In this document: one piece after another, positions 18,394-28,457 of the stretch | Numbering within the stretch: the first letter of the stretch is position 1 | Layout of the letters: each line of letters begins with the position of its first letter | From: Agarivorans sp050870875 | GTDB lineage: Bacteria > Pseudomonadota > Gammaproteobacteria > Enterobacterales > Celerinatantimonadaceae | Assembly: GCF_050870875.2 (NCBI RefSeq) | Contig: NZ_CP194041.2 | Span: forward strand, 1,302,001-1,366,000 | DNA length: 64,000 bases | Reading direction: 5' to 3' | Notes under the pieces: model-generated | The model's database searches: none | Told to the model about the DNA's origin: nothing | The model's input: the letters and a program-made list of their open reading frames with translations, nothing else | Position numbers and translations under genes: made by a program

Positions 18394-19371
18394 TTACTTA
18401 CGTTTTTGGTATTCGGTGGCAGCTGTATCAGGTAAGTAAAGTGGACCGTTGGCCTTAATCCATTTAGGAACCTCTTTGCCAGCAGCCGCTTGTCGAATGG
18501 CTTCAAACGCTGGGCCACCTAAATGTGGATTAAGTTCGATAGTGGCGTTTGCTTCACCCTCTGACATTGCTTTAAAGATATCTGGAACAGCATCAATGGA
18601 AACGACTAACAAATCTTTGCTGGGTTTAAGACCTGCTTCTTTAATCGCTAGAATTGCGCCTAAGGCCATATCATCGTTATGTGAGTAGACGGCACAGATA
18701 TCTTTGCCACCGTTTTCGGCTTTCAAGAAACTCTCCATCACTTCTTTACCGCCTGCGCGGGTAAAGTTACCGGATTGTGAACGAATAATTTTCATATTTG
18801 GAAAGCTTTTAATGACCGTTTCAAAACCAGTTTTTCTATCGATGGCCGCAGAAGAACCAACGGTGCCTTGCAATTCTACGATGTCACAGTTACCTGAAGT
18901 TTTCGCCGCTAACCAAGCTGCCGCTAAAGAACCTTCTTCGGTAAAATCGGAGGCTATTTTGGTTAGATATAGCGATGGATCGGCATTCACGCCACGGTCA
19001 ATTAATACCACCGGAATTTTGGCGCGCTTGGCTTCTTTTAATACCTGATCCCAGCCGGTTTCAACCACTGGTGCGAGTAAAATTCCATCGACCCCTTGAG
19101 CAATATAAGAGCGAACGGCCTTAATTTGGTTCTCTTGTTTTTGTTGGGCATCGGAAAACTTTAAATCGATGCCTTGGCGTTTGGCCTCGGCTTTAATGGA
19201 TTCAGTTTCCGAAGTTCGCCAACCACTTTCCGACCCGATTTGTGAAAAACCATAGGTTTCAGCAATTGTCACGCCTGAGGCTAGCGGCAGGGCAATAGCC
19301 AAAATTGCAGGTAGAAGCCGTTTTAACGGATGATTGCCTGTATTACTCGAAGTTACTTTGTTTATTAACAT
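18394..19371 (-). CDS. ytfQ: Galactofuranose-type sugar-binding protein YtfQ
   Basis: The best start is ATG 19371 (MLINKVTSS), with AGGGA about 7 nt upstream, giving 325 aa; in-frame ATGs at 19377 and 19389 are worse placed. A signal peptide ends near LASGVTIAE. The mature protein follows E. coli YtfQ closely: GFSQIGSESGWR, QQKQENQIKAVRSYIAQGVD, VELQGTVGSSAAIDRK, HNDDMALGAI. It binds the furanose sugar in the periplasm and delivers it to YtfRT-YjfF. The long 5' intergenic region suggests that the operon promoter lies just upstream. Confidence 0.92.
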   Translation of the reverse strand: MLINKVTSSNTGNHPLKRLLPAILAIALPLASGVTIAETYGFSQIGSESGWRTSETESIKAEAKRQGIDLKFSDAQQKQENQIKAVRSYIAQGVDGILLAPVVETGWDQVLKEAKRAKIPVVLIDRGVNADPSLYLTKIASDFTEEGSLAAAWLAAKTSGNCDIVELQGTVGSSAAIDRKTGFETVIKSFPNMKIIRSQSGNFTRAGGKEVMESFLKAENGGKDICAVYSHNDDMALGAILAIKEAGLKPSKDLLVVSIDAVPDIFKAMSEGEANATIELNPHLGGPAFEAIRQAAAGKEVPKWIKANGPLYLPDTAATEYQKRK

Positions 19372-19389
19372 TTTCATTCCCTTTTTCAT

Positions 19390-20108
19390 CAATACCAGCT
19401 TTGAATCATCATCTTAACTACTTGTTTTTAATGACGATGAAAAGGGTATAGCACTATTGCAAATTAACACAGTGCATCTAGCTGAAACGTCCATGTTATT
19501 GACCAGAACATACTAAGTGAACACTCAAAAATATGAGCTTGTTCAAATATTACGTAATGACAAAATTATTGTTAAATGAATGTTTTGTATTTGTTAATGC
19601 CTAGGGGTGTTGTCGATTGTCGCTTGTAATTTTTTTCGCTGTACTGGTAATCAAAGTTAGCTATTTATCAATATAAAGGTTTCTGGTTTCAAATTAAGTT
19701 ACTGATTTTTATGTTAATTAATGGTGTGTTTCAAATATGACAATGATTGTGAGCTGTCGGTTTTGCGACAATTTCTAAAAGATCAAATCTATGTAATTGG
19801 CTTATCAGTGGCTGGTATAAAGATTGCTTAGTCATCAGTGCTCAGTATTAGTGATTTGATGTGACACACTCAAAAAATTGAGATAAATACACTGGCTTGC
19901 CAATATTTGATAGGGGTAAATACTTGTATTTTATAGCAAGGCTATATTTTGTTTCGCTTTAGGGGCTGTTGGTCTTTGGTTGTCGTGTTTGTCGCTATTG
20001 TGACTATTTGTCGCTCATTTCGGTGAAGTGATGCTGTGAAATGTAGCAATTTTGATGAGTCATCTGGGTACGGGACATCAATGAGCTATATAAGCGCTGC
20101 CTGCGTAA
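19390..20108. other. Non-coding divergent regulatory region between ytfQ and the Cache protein gene
   Basis: About 720 bp without a credible gene. It is AT-rich and must hold both divergent promoters. I see scattered -10-like hexamers but no clear operator palindrome, CRP site or structured RNA that I can defend. Confidence 0.5.
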
Positions 20109-20135
20109 ATGGATTTTTTAAGGAGTTTTCAAGGA

Positions 20136-22157
20136 ATGGAATCATTAGTTGAAGCGCATCAAACTCGGCTGATGTCGGTAATGCCTCAAGTAAAACAATA
20201 TGAAGCAAAGCTGGATGCGTTAAACGCTTGGTGGGATAAAATCACATTAGTGGGCAAAATAAATAGTTACAACCTTGCCGCCACGATTTTAGATGATATG
20301 CAAAATACCAAGGAAAAGTTTGGAGAATTGCATGGCAAGTTAATTGACAATTTACTTTTGGAGCATCTACAAAAGCTGGTTGTAGATAATACTTCCAAGT
20401 CACAGGTTGCCATCGACATTTTAATTCGTAACCTGTTTGAACGCACTGCCGATGTTGGCTTTTTGGCGACAGACCAAGATATTCGAATTTTTCTTGAACA
20501 GCGTGAAAAGACTCAAAGTCATCAGGCTTTTATGCAGCAGCGCTTGCAAGAATATGTCGAAAAATACTCTGTATATGATGAGATTATCCTGCTGGATACC
20601 AATGGCCTGGTATGCGCGCATTTAGATCCCGCTAATCCAATTACGCATTGTCACGATCCTTCGATAGCGGCGACCTTAGGTAGTCATGACGATTATCTCG
20701 AAACATTTGGTTATAGTGACTTACAACCCAAGCGACGCCAATCGTTAATTTATTCGTGTAAGATCACGCGAACTAATGATCCTCATTCCGAGCTATTGGG
20801 GGTGTTGTGTTTATGCTTTCGTTTTGATGATGAGGTCGATGGTATTGTTGGTGGTTTATTGGCTGACAGCGATAGTGAAATACAGCTAGTGGATAAGGAA
20901 GGTTGTGTGATCGCGAGCAGTGATCCTCAGTTCGTCGCTGTTGGTAGTTCATTTCAGTACCAAAATCGGCCACGTATGCTTCATTTTCAGGGGAAACACT
21001 ATCTTGTTAATTCGACTCAGACTCACGGTTATCAGGGGTTCTTTGGTTTGGGGTGGTGGGCTCAGGTGCTCACACCGATTGAGCAAGCCTTTAAAATAGA
21101 GCGTGAGGCCGACATCGAACTGGACAATCAAGACGTGATTAATTCAACTCGCTTGTTTTCTAGTGTACTAAAGGAAATTTATACAGCTTCCAATGATGTG
21201 AACGAAGATCTCAGTCTGGTCGTTCTCAATGGAAAAATAACCGCAGCACGCCAGAATGCGGTTGAGTTTGTACCAGTATTGGAAGAGATTAAACAAATCG
21301 GCGAAAATACGGCGAGTATCTTTTCTGCATCTATCCGCAATCTTCAAGCTACGGTTGTGTCATCAAAAATGAACGATCTTCAGTTTATGGCGACATTGGC
21401 GGTCGATATTATGGACCGTAACTTATACGAACGAGCAAATGATTGCCGTTGGTGGGCGCTGACTTCAGATTTTCGGCGGATCTTAGCGAAACCAGTCATC
21501 AGTGATGAAGATCTGACTTATATGGAGCAAGTTTTAAGTTATATTAATGAGCTCTACACGGTCTACACTAATCTTTATTTATTTGATAAAAATCAGATTA
21601 TTATCGCGGTTTCTAATCCTCAGCAACGACATTTTATTGGCCAGTCAGTGAGCGACCAAAGTGGGGCGAAGCAAGCCTTATCGCTACAAAACTCTCAGCA
21701 ATATAGTGTCTCTCCTTTTATGGCAAGCGATTTGTATGCGCAGCAATATACCTATATTTATAATGCTGCGGTGAGTCGTTTGGATGCGGATTGGGAAGTG
21801 ATAGGAGGGATTGGTATCGTATTTGATAGCCAACCCCAATTTGAAGCGATGTTAAACGATGCGCTACCTAAAAATGAAGTGGGTAGCGTGAGTGTGGGAA
21901 GTTTTGCTTTGTTTGTTGAGCGTCATAGTAAAATGATCATCTCTGCAAGCGCTCAAGCTCCGCAACGGCAAGGGGAGTATCTGGCATTGGATGACGGCTT
22001 GTTTGAACTGATTCCGGGAGGTAAGCATGCAACAATCATCGATTATATGGCAAAGCCCTACATTGTTGGGATGGCCGCTTCAAAAGGCTACCGGGAGTAT
22101 AAAACGACCGAAGATTATCAAAATGATGTATTGAGTTTTATCTTTGTTCCGCTGTAG
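20136..22157 (+). CDS. Cytoplasmic double-Cache-domain protein without output domain
   Basis: About 673 aa from ATG 20136 (MESLVEAHQT), which has TAAGGAG 10 nt upstream; the ATG at 20109 lies before that site. There is no signal peptide and no transmembrane helix. Two long sensor modules are visible. The first is residues about 90-320, with YVEKYSVYDEIILLDTNGLV and the GWWAQVLTPIEQAF end. The second is residues about 390-620, with YTVYTNLYLFDKNQII and ADWEVIGGIGIVFD. Both resemble dCache domains, normally periplasmic. No methyl-accepting, GGDEF or kinase domain follows. It is divergent from ytfQ. Function is unknown; chemotaxis or signalling scaffolding is a guess. Confidence 0.65.
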   Translation: MESLVEAHQTRLMSVMPQVKQYEAKLDALNAWWDKITLVGKINSYNLAATILDDMQNTKEKFGELHGKLIDNLLLEHLQKLVVDNTSKSQVAIDILIRNLFERTADVGFLATDQDIRIFLEQREKTQSHQAFMQQRLQEYVEKYSVYDEIILLDTNGLVCAHLDPANPITHCHDPSIAATLGSHDDYLETFGYSDLQPKRRQSLIYSCKITRTNDPHSELLGVLCLCFRFDDEVDGIVGGLLADSDSEIQLVDKEGCVIASSDPQFVAVGSSFQYQNRPRMLHFQGKHYLVNSTQTHGYQGFFGLGWWAQVLTPIEQAFKIEREADIELDNQDVINSTRLFSSVLKEIYTASNDVNEDLSLVVLNGKITAARQNAVEFVPVLEEIKQIGENTASIFSASIRNLQATVVSSKMNDLQFMATLAVDIMDRNLYERANDCRWWALTSDFRRILAKPVISDEDLTYMEQVLSYINELYTVYTNLYLFDKNQIIIAVSNPQQRHFIGQSVSDQSGAKQALSLQNSQQYSVSPFMASDLYAQQYTYIYNAAVSRLDADWEVIGGIGIVFDSQPQFEAMLNDALPKNEVGSVSVGSFALFVERHSKMIISASAQAPQRQGEYLALDDGLFELIPGGKHATIIDYMAKPYIVGMAASKGYREYKTTEDYQNDVLSFIFVPL

Positions 22158-22216
22158 TGTTTTAAGGTATCGAAACAGAGTTGAGCAGTGAGTTTCGATG
22201 AAACCCACTTGGTAAG

Positions 22217-22990
22217 TTATGCGCTTTTTCGAGCCACGATGCTATAGACCAGCGGCGATTCGTAATGCTCGTGTTCATAATAAAATTGACCGGGTTCGCG
22301 CTCTACCAGATCTTCGAAGCAGTTATAGGGGCTGTAGTCATATTCTTTCAATTGCTCAATGATTAAGCCGGCTTTGATTAAGGCATTCACAACATCGGAG
22401 ATTGGGTGACCCCAAGTTAGCATGGGGCTGACTTCACCATCGTCATTCTCGGTATAGCTGCCTTCTTCATCAAGATCAGCTTGTTCGCGGTGAAAATATC
22501 CATAGCCACTGATCAGGTCATGCACTGGATGAAACTCTGCCAGACACAGCTTGCCACCCGTTTTTAAACTTGCTGCAACCACCTGTGCCCACCGCTCGAT
22601 ATCGGGTAGCCAGCACAGCGCGCCATAAGAGACAAATACCCAGTCATGAATAGGACGGGTCACTTCGCCGTAATGGTAAACATCATCACAGATAAATTCG
22701 ACCGTTTGCTGAGTTTGCTCGGCAAGCGCTTTTGCCTGTTGAATGGCTTCGCTCGATAAGTCCACCGCGGTGACTTCGGCACCTAAACGCGCCCAGGATA
22801 GGCTATCTAAACCAAAGTGGCACTGCAGATGTAATAGTTTTTTGGCGCTGACGTCACCGATTAAATCACGTTCAATTGATTTTAGTGAGCTGTTTCCGGC
22901 TAAGAAACCAGCCACATCATAAAACTCGGAATCAACATGTAAAGCGGTACGTTTATCCCAAGCGGCTTTATTTAAGGCTAAGTAATCCAT
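22217..22990 (-). CDS. Class I SAM-dependent methyltransferase
   Basis: 257 aa from ATG 22990 (MDYLALNKAAWDKR), where the family normally starts; a further 36 codons upstream are open but match nothing. Motif I is LLHLQCHFGLDSLSWARLGA, followed by VTAVDLSSEAI and FVSYGALCWLP. It belongs to the methyltransferase type 11/25 group. The substrate is unknown. No operon partner is evident. Confidence 0.8.
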   Translation of the reverse strand: MDYLALNKAAWDKRTALHVDSEFYDVAGFLAGNSSLKSIERDLIGDVSAKKLLHLQCHFGLDSLSWARLGAEVTAVDLSSEAIQQAKALAEQTQQTVEFICDDVYHYGEVTRPIHDWVFVSYGALCWLPDIERWAQVVAASLKTGGKLCLAEFHPVHDLISGYGYFHREQADLDEEGSYTENDDGEVSPMLTWGHPISDVVNALIKAGLIIEQLKEYDYSPYNCFEDLVEREPGQFYYEHEHYESPLVYSIVARKSA

Positions 22991-23279
22991 GATTATTCGT
23001 TCAATAGAAATCGTGTTGCCTAGTTTACGTGAGTTTGTACTGAAATAAATCAAGATTATGTCAGGGCCGATTTGTCTTCTGGTGGTAAAAATAGCCATTT
23101 ACTGTGATATGAAGATATTGCTAACATGTTCACCGAGGCTTGCTCTAAGCCGCCAGCTCGCGGAAAGGTGTGAATCACCAAGGGATTGACAAGGTCGCCA
23201 CCAATAGTCGTGGCCAACAATCAGTTTATTTACCTTCTTTTCTGGTTGCGAGTACAGAACAATAGAGAATGGTGAATTT

Positions 23280-24581
23280 ATGTCCAGTCGAAATGCATTT
23301 GTATTAAATTTAAGTTACCTCAAAGCTCAAGCCAAACGCCGTCTGAAGCTAATCAAATCGGGCAATGCCGAGCAATATCAGATTTTTCGCCGTTATCATC
23401 CGCAAGCTCATCACCTAGAAGGTATTAAGTTAGCTGATATTCAGTTGGTGATTGCGCGTGAGCTTGGCCTTGCTTCCTGGGCGGCCTTGAAAGTACATAT
23501 CGAGCAGCAAAACCAGCACCTTCAAGCCATAAGCTCTGACGCCGCCCCTCTGGATGCTGAGCTCAATACCCTGCATATTCGCTGCGGCCATGATTTACAG
23601 CACTTATTACCAAGGGCTGGATTTAAAGGGGACTTTTTGGCCTGGATAGACCCTTATTGTCTTGGGCCGTTAAATCTTGATGAAGCGACCCTATTAAGAG
23701 TAAGGGCCGAATTTGTGGTTCAACATTACCTATCGGAACTGACGCCGCAGGACGCCGATATTGATGCCGTGATCGCTGGTGAACGAGCCAAGCGTGCACA
23801 ACTTAATGATCCACAATACCAGCAAATTGTGCTGTGGCTGGAGCATGATAATTACGACCAGTTGATGATGATTTATCTGTTAGCCATTATGACTCCAGCT
23901 TTATTGAGTAAAACCAAGATCATCGAAGTGAACCAGTTTCCCGGAACCAGCCGTTATGTGGGTTTAGGACAACTCCCAGCGCAAGCCTTAAGGAGCGTTT
24001 GGCAAAGTCGCCAAAGCGCGACCACAAAGATGCAGGGGTGGGCCAGCAGGGTTTGGCATGCCTTGTGTCAAGATAATCCTGAGGCCATTGTGGCGATTCT
24101 CAACAGCGATATCGATCATTCTTTTAAGCAAATCAAGCCTGTATTAATGCGTTACTTGCAAGAGCTACCGCATATGACAAATGGTCTTTCACTTACCCAG
24201 CGTATAGCGCTGCAATTGTTAGCGGAAGCGGGGGAACAAGGGCTAATTTTTCGCGCCTTGTTTCACGCCTACCAGCAACGAGAGTCTTTGCCCTTTTTAG
24301 GTGACCTCATGTTCTGGGCGCTGATTAAACCCTTAAGCCAAGGGGAAGCCCCTTTAATTGATATTCATCGGCTTGCTGGGGAAGCATTTAGTTCGGCGAG
24401 CTTAACGATAAACACCGAAGGCTTCAGTTGCCTGCAAGCTCGAACAAAGTGGCTGGGCGTGGATTATCAGCTTGGCGGGATGAACATTTCATCGCAAAAC
24501 GCTTGGCAATGGGATCACCAACATTTAGCTAGTTTGAATTATCGCCATTGGCATCAAGATTTGCTTGGATCGGTAGAATGA
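23280..24581 (+). CDS. DUF1835 domain-containing protein
   Basis: 433 aa soluble protein. The N-terminal about 85 residues are a helical segment (LSYLKAQAKRRLKLIKSGN, then IQLVIARELGLASWAALKVH) often seen ahead of ankyrin or DUF1835 domains. From about residue 95, LNTLHIRCGHDLQHLLPRAG and FLAWIDPYCLGPLN match DUF1835. The family function is unknown. It stands alone between a methyltransferase and an EAL protein. Confidence 0.7.
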   Translation: MSSRNAFVLNLSYLKAQAKRRLKLIKSGNAEQYQIFRRYHPQAHHLEGIKLADIQLVIARELGLASWAALKVHIEQQNQHLQAISSDAAPLDAELNTLHIRCGHDLQHLLPRAGFKGDFLAWIDPYCLGPLNLDEATLLRVRAEFVVQHYLSELTPQDADIDAVIAGERAKRAQLNDPQYQQIVLWLEHDNYDQLMMIYLLAIMTPALLSKTKIIEVNQFPGTSRYVGLGQLPAQALRSVWQSRQSATTKMQGWASRVWHALCQDNPEAIVAILNSDIDHSFKQIKPVLMRYLQELPHMTNGLSLTQRIALQLLAEAGEQGLIFRALFHAYQQRESLPFLGDLMFWALIKPLSQGEAPLIDIHRLAGEAFSSASLTINTEGFSCLQARTKWLGVDYQLGGMNISSQNAWQWDHQHLASLNYRHWHQDLLGSVE

Positions 24582-24680
24582 TTAAACCGGCTTGCTATGT
24601 TAAGACGCTAACATTTGTAGCGTATTAAGCTGAAACTACATAAGGTTCTGTCCGAGGAGCAACGCTTGGTCGGGTCCCGC

Positions 24681-24712
24681 TTTTGCTGGTGGTTGCGGTG
24701 TCACCAGCAAAA
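24681..24712. repeat. Inverted repeat between DUF1835 and EAL genes
   Basis: Stem TTTTGCTGGTG / CACCAGCAAAA with a 10-nt loop. Neither strand has a U-tract after the stem, so I do not call it an intrinsic terminator. The rest of the 190-bp gap holds nothing recognisable. Confidence 0.4.
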
Positions 24713-24772
24713 AATCGATGAGGGAGGCGGTTTACTCTGCGATTGTAGAGTGGTTTGTGCTTGCTCATCATA

Positions 24773-26386
24773 TTAATTTTTTAAGAATTTTTTCAGCTCA
24801 TTGATTCTCATGGGTTTGGCGAATAACCATCCTTGACCAATTGCATCTGGTACTCGGTCATAGATATAGGCCAATTGTTGTTCGGTTTCGATACCCTCAA
24901 AAACCACCTGTACTTGTAGATGATCTAACATACTAAAGATCCCTTCCATGGAAATACTGTTAACGGTTTCGGTATGGATGGCCTGAGTGAAAATTTTGTC
25001 GACCTTTAGTTCGGTGGGCTCTAACGTCGATAGCCAAGAAAGGTTTGATAAGCCAGTACCAAAATCATCAATTGAGACGAGATAGCCTTGTTGTTTGAGT
25101 TCTTTAGAAAAACGCGACATTTTGTCATTGTTATTGGTGGTGGTTTCGGTAATTTCTAAGACAATTTGTTTGCGTTGGAAATTATATTTTGCGGTTTGAT
25201 GGTTGAGAAAGGTAATAAAGGAATCGTTGCTGAGTAATTCTGCGGAAACATTAAGGCTTACGGTTAATGAAGGGAACTTTTCTAAAGTAGTGCTCATTTC
25301 TCGAAATACATAGCTAACCATTTTCTTGGTTAAGGTCTCGATGAGTCCAGAACTTTCGGCTACTCGGATAAATACTTCCGGTGATACCATGCCTAATTTG
25401 GGGTCATTCCAGCGGGCTAAGGATTCTACGCCAATCACGGTTTTGGTTTCTAAGTCTATCTGTGGTTGATAGACCGGATAAATATGATCCCTGCAGATCT
25501 GTTTTTTGAGTCGACGCACAAAGGCGCGAGGCCCAACCCGAAAAGATTCGATCATGATGGCGACGGAAATACTCAGCAGAATAATGATTGCAGAAATAAT
25601 TAAAAACTGGCCGATGGGAAATTTGTATAAACCGAGCCGCATATCTACTGATGTTACACAGAGATTGTACAGTTGGTTACAATGGGTATAAGTAATAAAA
25701 TGACCAGGCAAAGGTAACCAATCTACCCATGAGTTTTTATGGGTAATGGTTGGCTCGATGGTTCGTGGTAATAGCTCACCGTAATAACTATAAATATATC
25801 GCTGTTCTGCTTCGGCATAAATAACCCCCCCCATTCCACGTATGTTGAAGTAGCCTTGCCTGGTTAATATTAAAAAAGGCGTGGAAATAAACGCCACTGT
25901 ACTGTTTAAGCCAATGATGGGTTGGTCTTCTTGGGTTCTAAATAAGTCGGTTTGAGAATTCCAGTAATGCGTCCCATCGGCAGTGATGGCATCCGCTAAA
26001 GACAGATCATAAGGGTGGGAAAGAATACCTTGTTGTGCGGTGCAGATTATTTTACCTTGCTTGATCCTGCCTAAATCGCCAATGAAGAAGTAGGTCTGTT
26101 TAATTTCATTTAACTGGCTTAGGTCTGGTTCGCTACATGGCTCGCCCAAAGGCGTTTGAGCGAGGTTTAAGCCAGTTTGCAGATGAAAAGCGACTTGTTC
26201 TGCACGAGTGAAATTGATGAAGCTATAAGAGCGAAGCGTGTCTAAGCTAATTGACATGATAATGGCATGGATGATTAGACTGAGGATGAATACAATCAAG
26301 CTTGTAAGTAACACAATATTGATTGTCGAAGGTTTGGTTAATCCATATTGTGAGTGAGATGCACTAAATAAAATCGGGTTCAACAT
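24773..26386 (-). CDS. CSS-motif/EAL-domain cyclic-di-GMP phosphodiesterase
   Basis: 537 aa. An N-terminal membrane helix (about 24-46), a periplasmic region with the CSS-type PCSEP segment near residue 83, and a second helix near 245-265 form the redox-sensing CSS-motif module of E. coli PdeB/C/D-type enzymes. The C-terminal EAL domain carries ESLARW (E kept, A to S), SLNVSAELL, EITETT, DDFGTG, LKVDK and FEGIETEQQ, so the catalytic residues are present. It should hydrolyse c-di-GMP under periplasmic redox control. It is 86 bp downstream of the Cache-only membrane protein on the same strand. Confidence 0.85.
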   Translation of the reverse strand: MLNPILFSASHSQYGLTKPSTINIVLLTSLIVFILSLIIHAIIMSISLDTLRSYSFINFTRAEQVAFHLQTGLNLAQTPLGEPCSEPDLSQLNEIKQTYFFIGDLGRIKQGKIICTAQQGILSHPYDLSLADAITADGTHYWNSQTDLFRTQEDQPIIGLNSTVAFISTPFLILTRQGYFNIRGMGGVIYAEAEQRYIYSYYGELLPRTIEPTITHKNSWVDWLPLPGHFITYTHCNQLYNLCVTSVDMRLGLYKFPIGQFLIISAIIILLSISVAIMIESFRVGPRAFVRRLKKQICRDHIYPVYQPQIDLETKTVIGVESLARWNDPKLGMVSPEVFIRVAESSGLIETLTKKMVSYVFREMSTTLEKFPSLTVSLNVSAELLSNDSFITFLNHQTAKYNFQRKQIVLEITETTTNNNDKMSRFSKELKQQGYLVSIDDFGTGLSNLSWLSTLEPTELKVDKIFTQAIHTETVNSISMEGIFSMLDHLQVQVVFEGIETEQQLAYIYDRVPDAIGQGWLFAKPMRINELKKFLKN

Positions 26387-26472
26387 TCTTGCTGCCTAAT
26401 GGTCGTATGCGCTTGGTGCAAATCAAAAGCGCTTGCTTTGTTTATGAATCTGCCCCGATATGTTTGGGATTG

Positions 26473-27081
26473 TTAAAACTTAGCACGAGATCTTCGTATA
26501 GAGTAAATAAATGTCATAATGATGACCACCATTGAAATGACAATTGAAATGAGAAACTTGCTAATGTATGTAAACAGAGTGTTATCCACATCATCTAAAT
26601 AAATTCCCATTCCGATAACCCACTTCCATTCGGGGATTTCAGTGACACCATTAATTTTCCATGTTCTGGTATTGTTTGAGGGTTTGATATTTGTTTCAAC
26701 CACATAAAGAATATCTTCATGGGCTAAGTTTTCCATGTGTCGCACATAAGATTTTTGAATTTGGCCAATCACTCGCTCTCTGATATGGACTCTGGCGATG
26801 GCATTGTTATCATTGGCCCATAAATAAGAGGCGCCATATCGCATCCCTGAAAGAAACTTTATAATTTTTTGGTCGGTTTCAGCTTTGCTAAGTAGCCCTT
26901 GATGATACTGCTCTATGTAAATGGCAGATTGTTGCCGTGCAATATTCAGTACCAATTCAATTTCTTGTTTTTTGGCTTCAATCAGACTTTCTTTGAAAGT
27001 GTAAAAGCCGGTAACACCAACTGAGATAAACCCTAGTAACATTACGGTCATTAAAATTGCAAATGCTTTAATGTCTTTCAT
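26473..27081 (-). CDS. Membrane-anchored single-Cache (sCache_2) protein lacking a signalling domain
   Basis: 202 aa. N-terminal membrane helix (AILMTVMLLGFISVGVTGF), a periplasmic sCache_2 domain with GMRYGASYLWANDN and WKWVIGMGIYLDDVD, then a second helix (FLISIVISMVVIIMTFIYS) and a short basic tail RRSRAKF. A normal chemoreceptor or kinase would continue with HAMP and output domains, which are absent; the frame stops cleanly. It may partner another protein, perhaps the adjacent EAL enzyme, or be a shortened receptor. The domain call is good and the role unknown. Confidence 0.72.
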   Translation of the reverse strand: MKDIKAFAILMTVMLLGFISVGVTGFYTFKESLIEAKKQEIELVLNIARQQSAIYIEQYHQGLLSKAETDQKIIKFLSGMRYGASYLWANDNNAIARVHIRERVIGQIQKSYVRHMENLAHEDILYVVETNIKPSNNTRTWKINGVTEIPEWKWVIGMGIYLDDVDNTLFTYISKFLISIVISMVVIIMTFIYSIRRSRAKF

Positions 27082-27233
27082 TCAGTGACTCTTTCTTGAT
27101 TATTATTAAATAAAGATAGTTAATAATATGTAGTTGTGCAGATACTTTAGTCCTATTTTTACCGTGAAATTAATACGTTAAATGTCATTATTGACTATAG
27201 CTACGGTGCTCTTAAGAGGCGAAGATTTACAAT

Positions 27234-28457
27234 TTAATCGCCAAGTTGATTGGGACTAGTTTGAGGCAACTTTAAGCTGATCACGCAGGTCAGCACTAGC
27301 ATCGCCAGGGAAATCCATAAACAGGCAGAAAGCCCCGCGAGCTGATACACCGCACCCGATAACAGCGTCCCCAGCAGACGTCCCATGGCATTGGCCATGT
27401 AATAGAAGCCCACATCCATCGACACCCCATCCTCGCTGGCGTAACTGACGACCAAGAACGAATGCAAGGATGAGTTTACCGCAAACACCGCACCAAATAA
27501 GATGAGTCCGATAACGATGCTAAGTTGTTGCTGCCAAGCTAGTTGCAGTAGAGAAGCCAGCAGCGCGGTCACGATACAGAGTAAAGCGACCCAGGTGACT
27601 GCGGCTGCGCGCCCCGGCATGTTGCCGTCGCTATTACCGATGAGACGTGGCGCCAAGCCTTGAACCAGCCCGTAAGCGATCACCCAACTTGCCATAAAAC
27701 TGCCAATTTCCAGTTGCGACCAGCCTAAATTCGCGCCCAAAAATACTGGCAGCGCGACTACAAACCACACGTCGCGAGCAGCAAACAAAAATAGTCGGGC
27801 TGCCGCCAGCGTATTAATTTGCGGGCTTTTGGAAAACAGCTGGGAAAACTTTGCCTTATGTTTCGCTTTACCTAAATCTTTGGCTAATAGTCTGCTACTT
27901 AGTGAGAGCACGAGTAACAACACCGCAGCCATTGCCAACATCGAATATTGAAATCCAATCCAGTGAAGCAGCGCGCCGCCGAGGAAAAATCCAAAGCCTT
28001 TTAAGGCGTTTTTAGAACCCGTCAGGATGGCGACCCATTTAAATAAACGCTGTTGTTGTTGGCTTTTCACCAGCGTTTTGATGCTGCTTTTGGCGCTCAT
28101 TTTATTTAAATCTTTAGCAATGCCCGAGAGCGCTTGAGCCGCCATGACCAGTGGCACCGATAAATACTGGTTTGGTAAGGCAAGCGCCAGTAAGGCGATC
28201 ACTTGCAAGCCAAGGCCAATATTCATGGTGTTATTGAGGCCAATACGCGCACCTAACCAGCCGCCAACGAGGTTAGTGACTACCCCGAAAAACTCATAAA
28301 ACAAAAACAGCATGGCAATTGCAATGGCCGAATAACCAAGCTGATGAAAGTACAACACTACCAACATGCGTAGCGCACCGTCGGTGATGGTGAAATTCCA
28401 GTAGTTAAAGGTTACTAACAGATACTGTTTAAGGGCCTGCGGCAGCGGGTTGCTCAT
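27234..28457 (-). CDS. arsJ: Organoarsenical efflux MFS transporter ArsJ
   Basis: 407 aa MFS protein. The opening LKQYLLVTFNYWNFTITDGALRM (residues 9-31) and GIAKDLNKMSAKSSIK are characteristic of ArsJ, which exports 1-arseno-3-phosphoglycerate. It overlaps the upstream GAPDH gene by four bases (ATGA), and the two proteins work together. It is the last gene of the arsenic operon. Identification is firm because of both sequence and context. Confidence 0.92.
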   Translation of the reverse strand: MSNPLPQALKQYLLVTFNYWNFTITDGALRMLVVLYFHQLGYSAIAIAMLFLFYEFFGVVTNLVGGWLGARIGLNNTMNIGLGLQVIALLALALPNQYLSVPLVMAAQALSGIAKDLNKMSAKSSIKTLVKSQQQQRLFKWVAILTGSKNALKGFGFFLGGALLHWIGFQYSMLAMAAVLLLVLSLSSRLLAKDLGKAKHKAKFSQLFSKSPQINTLAAARLFLFAARDVWFVVALPVFLGANLGWSQLEIGSFMASWVIAYGLVQGLAPRLIGNSDGNMPGRAAAVTWVALLCIVTALLASLLQLAWQQQLSIVIGLILFGAVFAVNSSLHSFLVVSYASEDGVSMDVGFYYMANAMGRLLGTLLSGAVYQLAGLSACLWISLAMLVLTCVISLKLPQTSPNQLGD

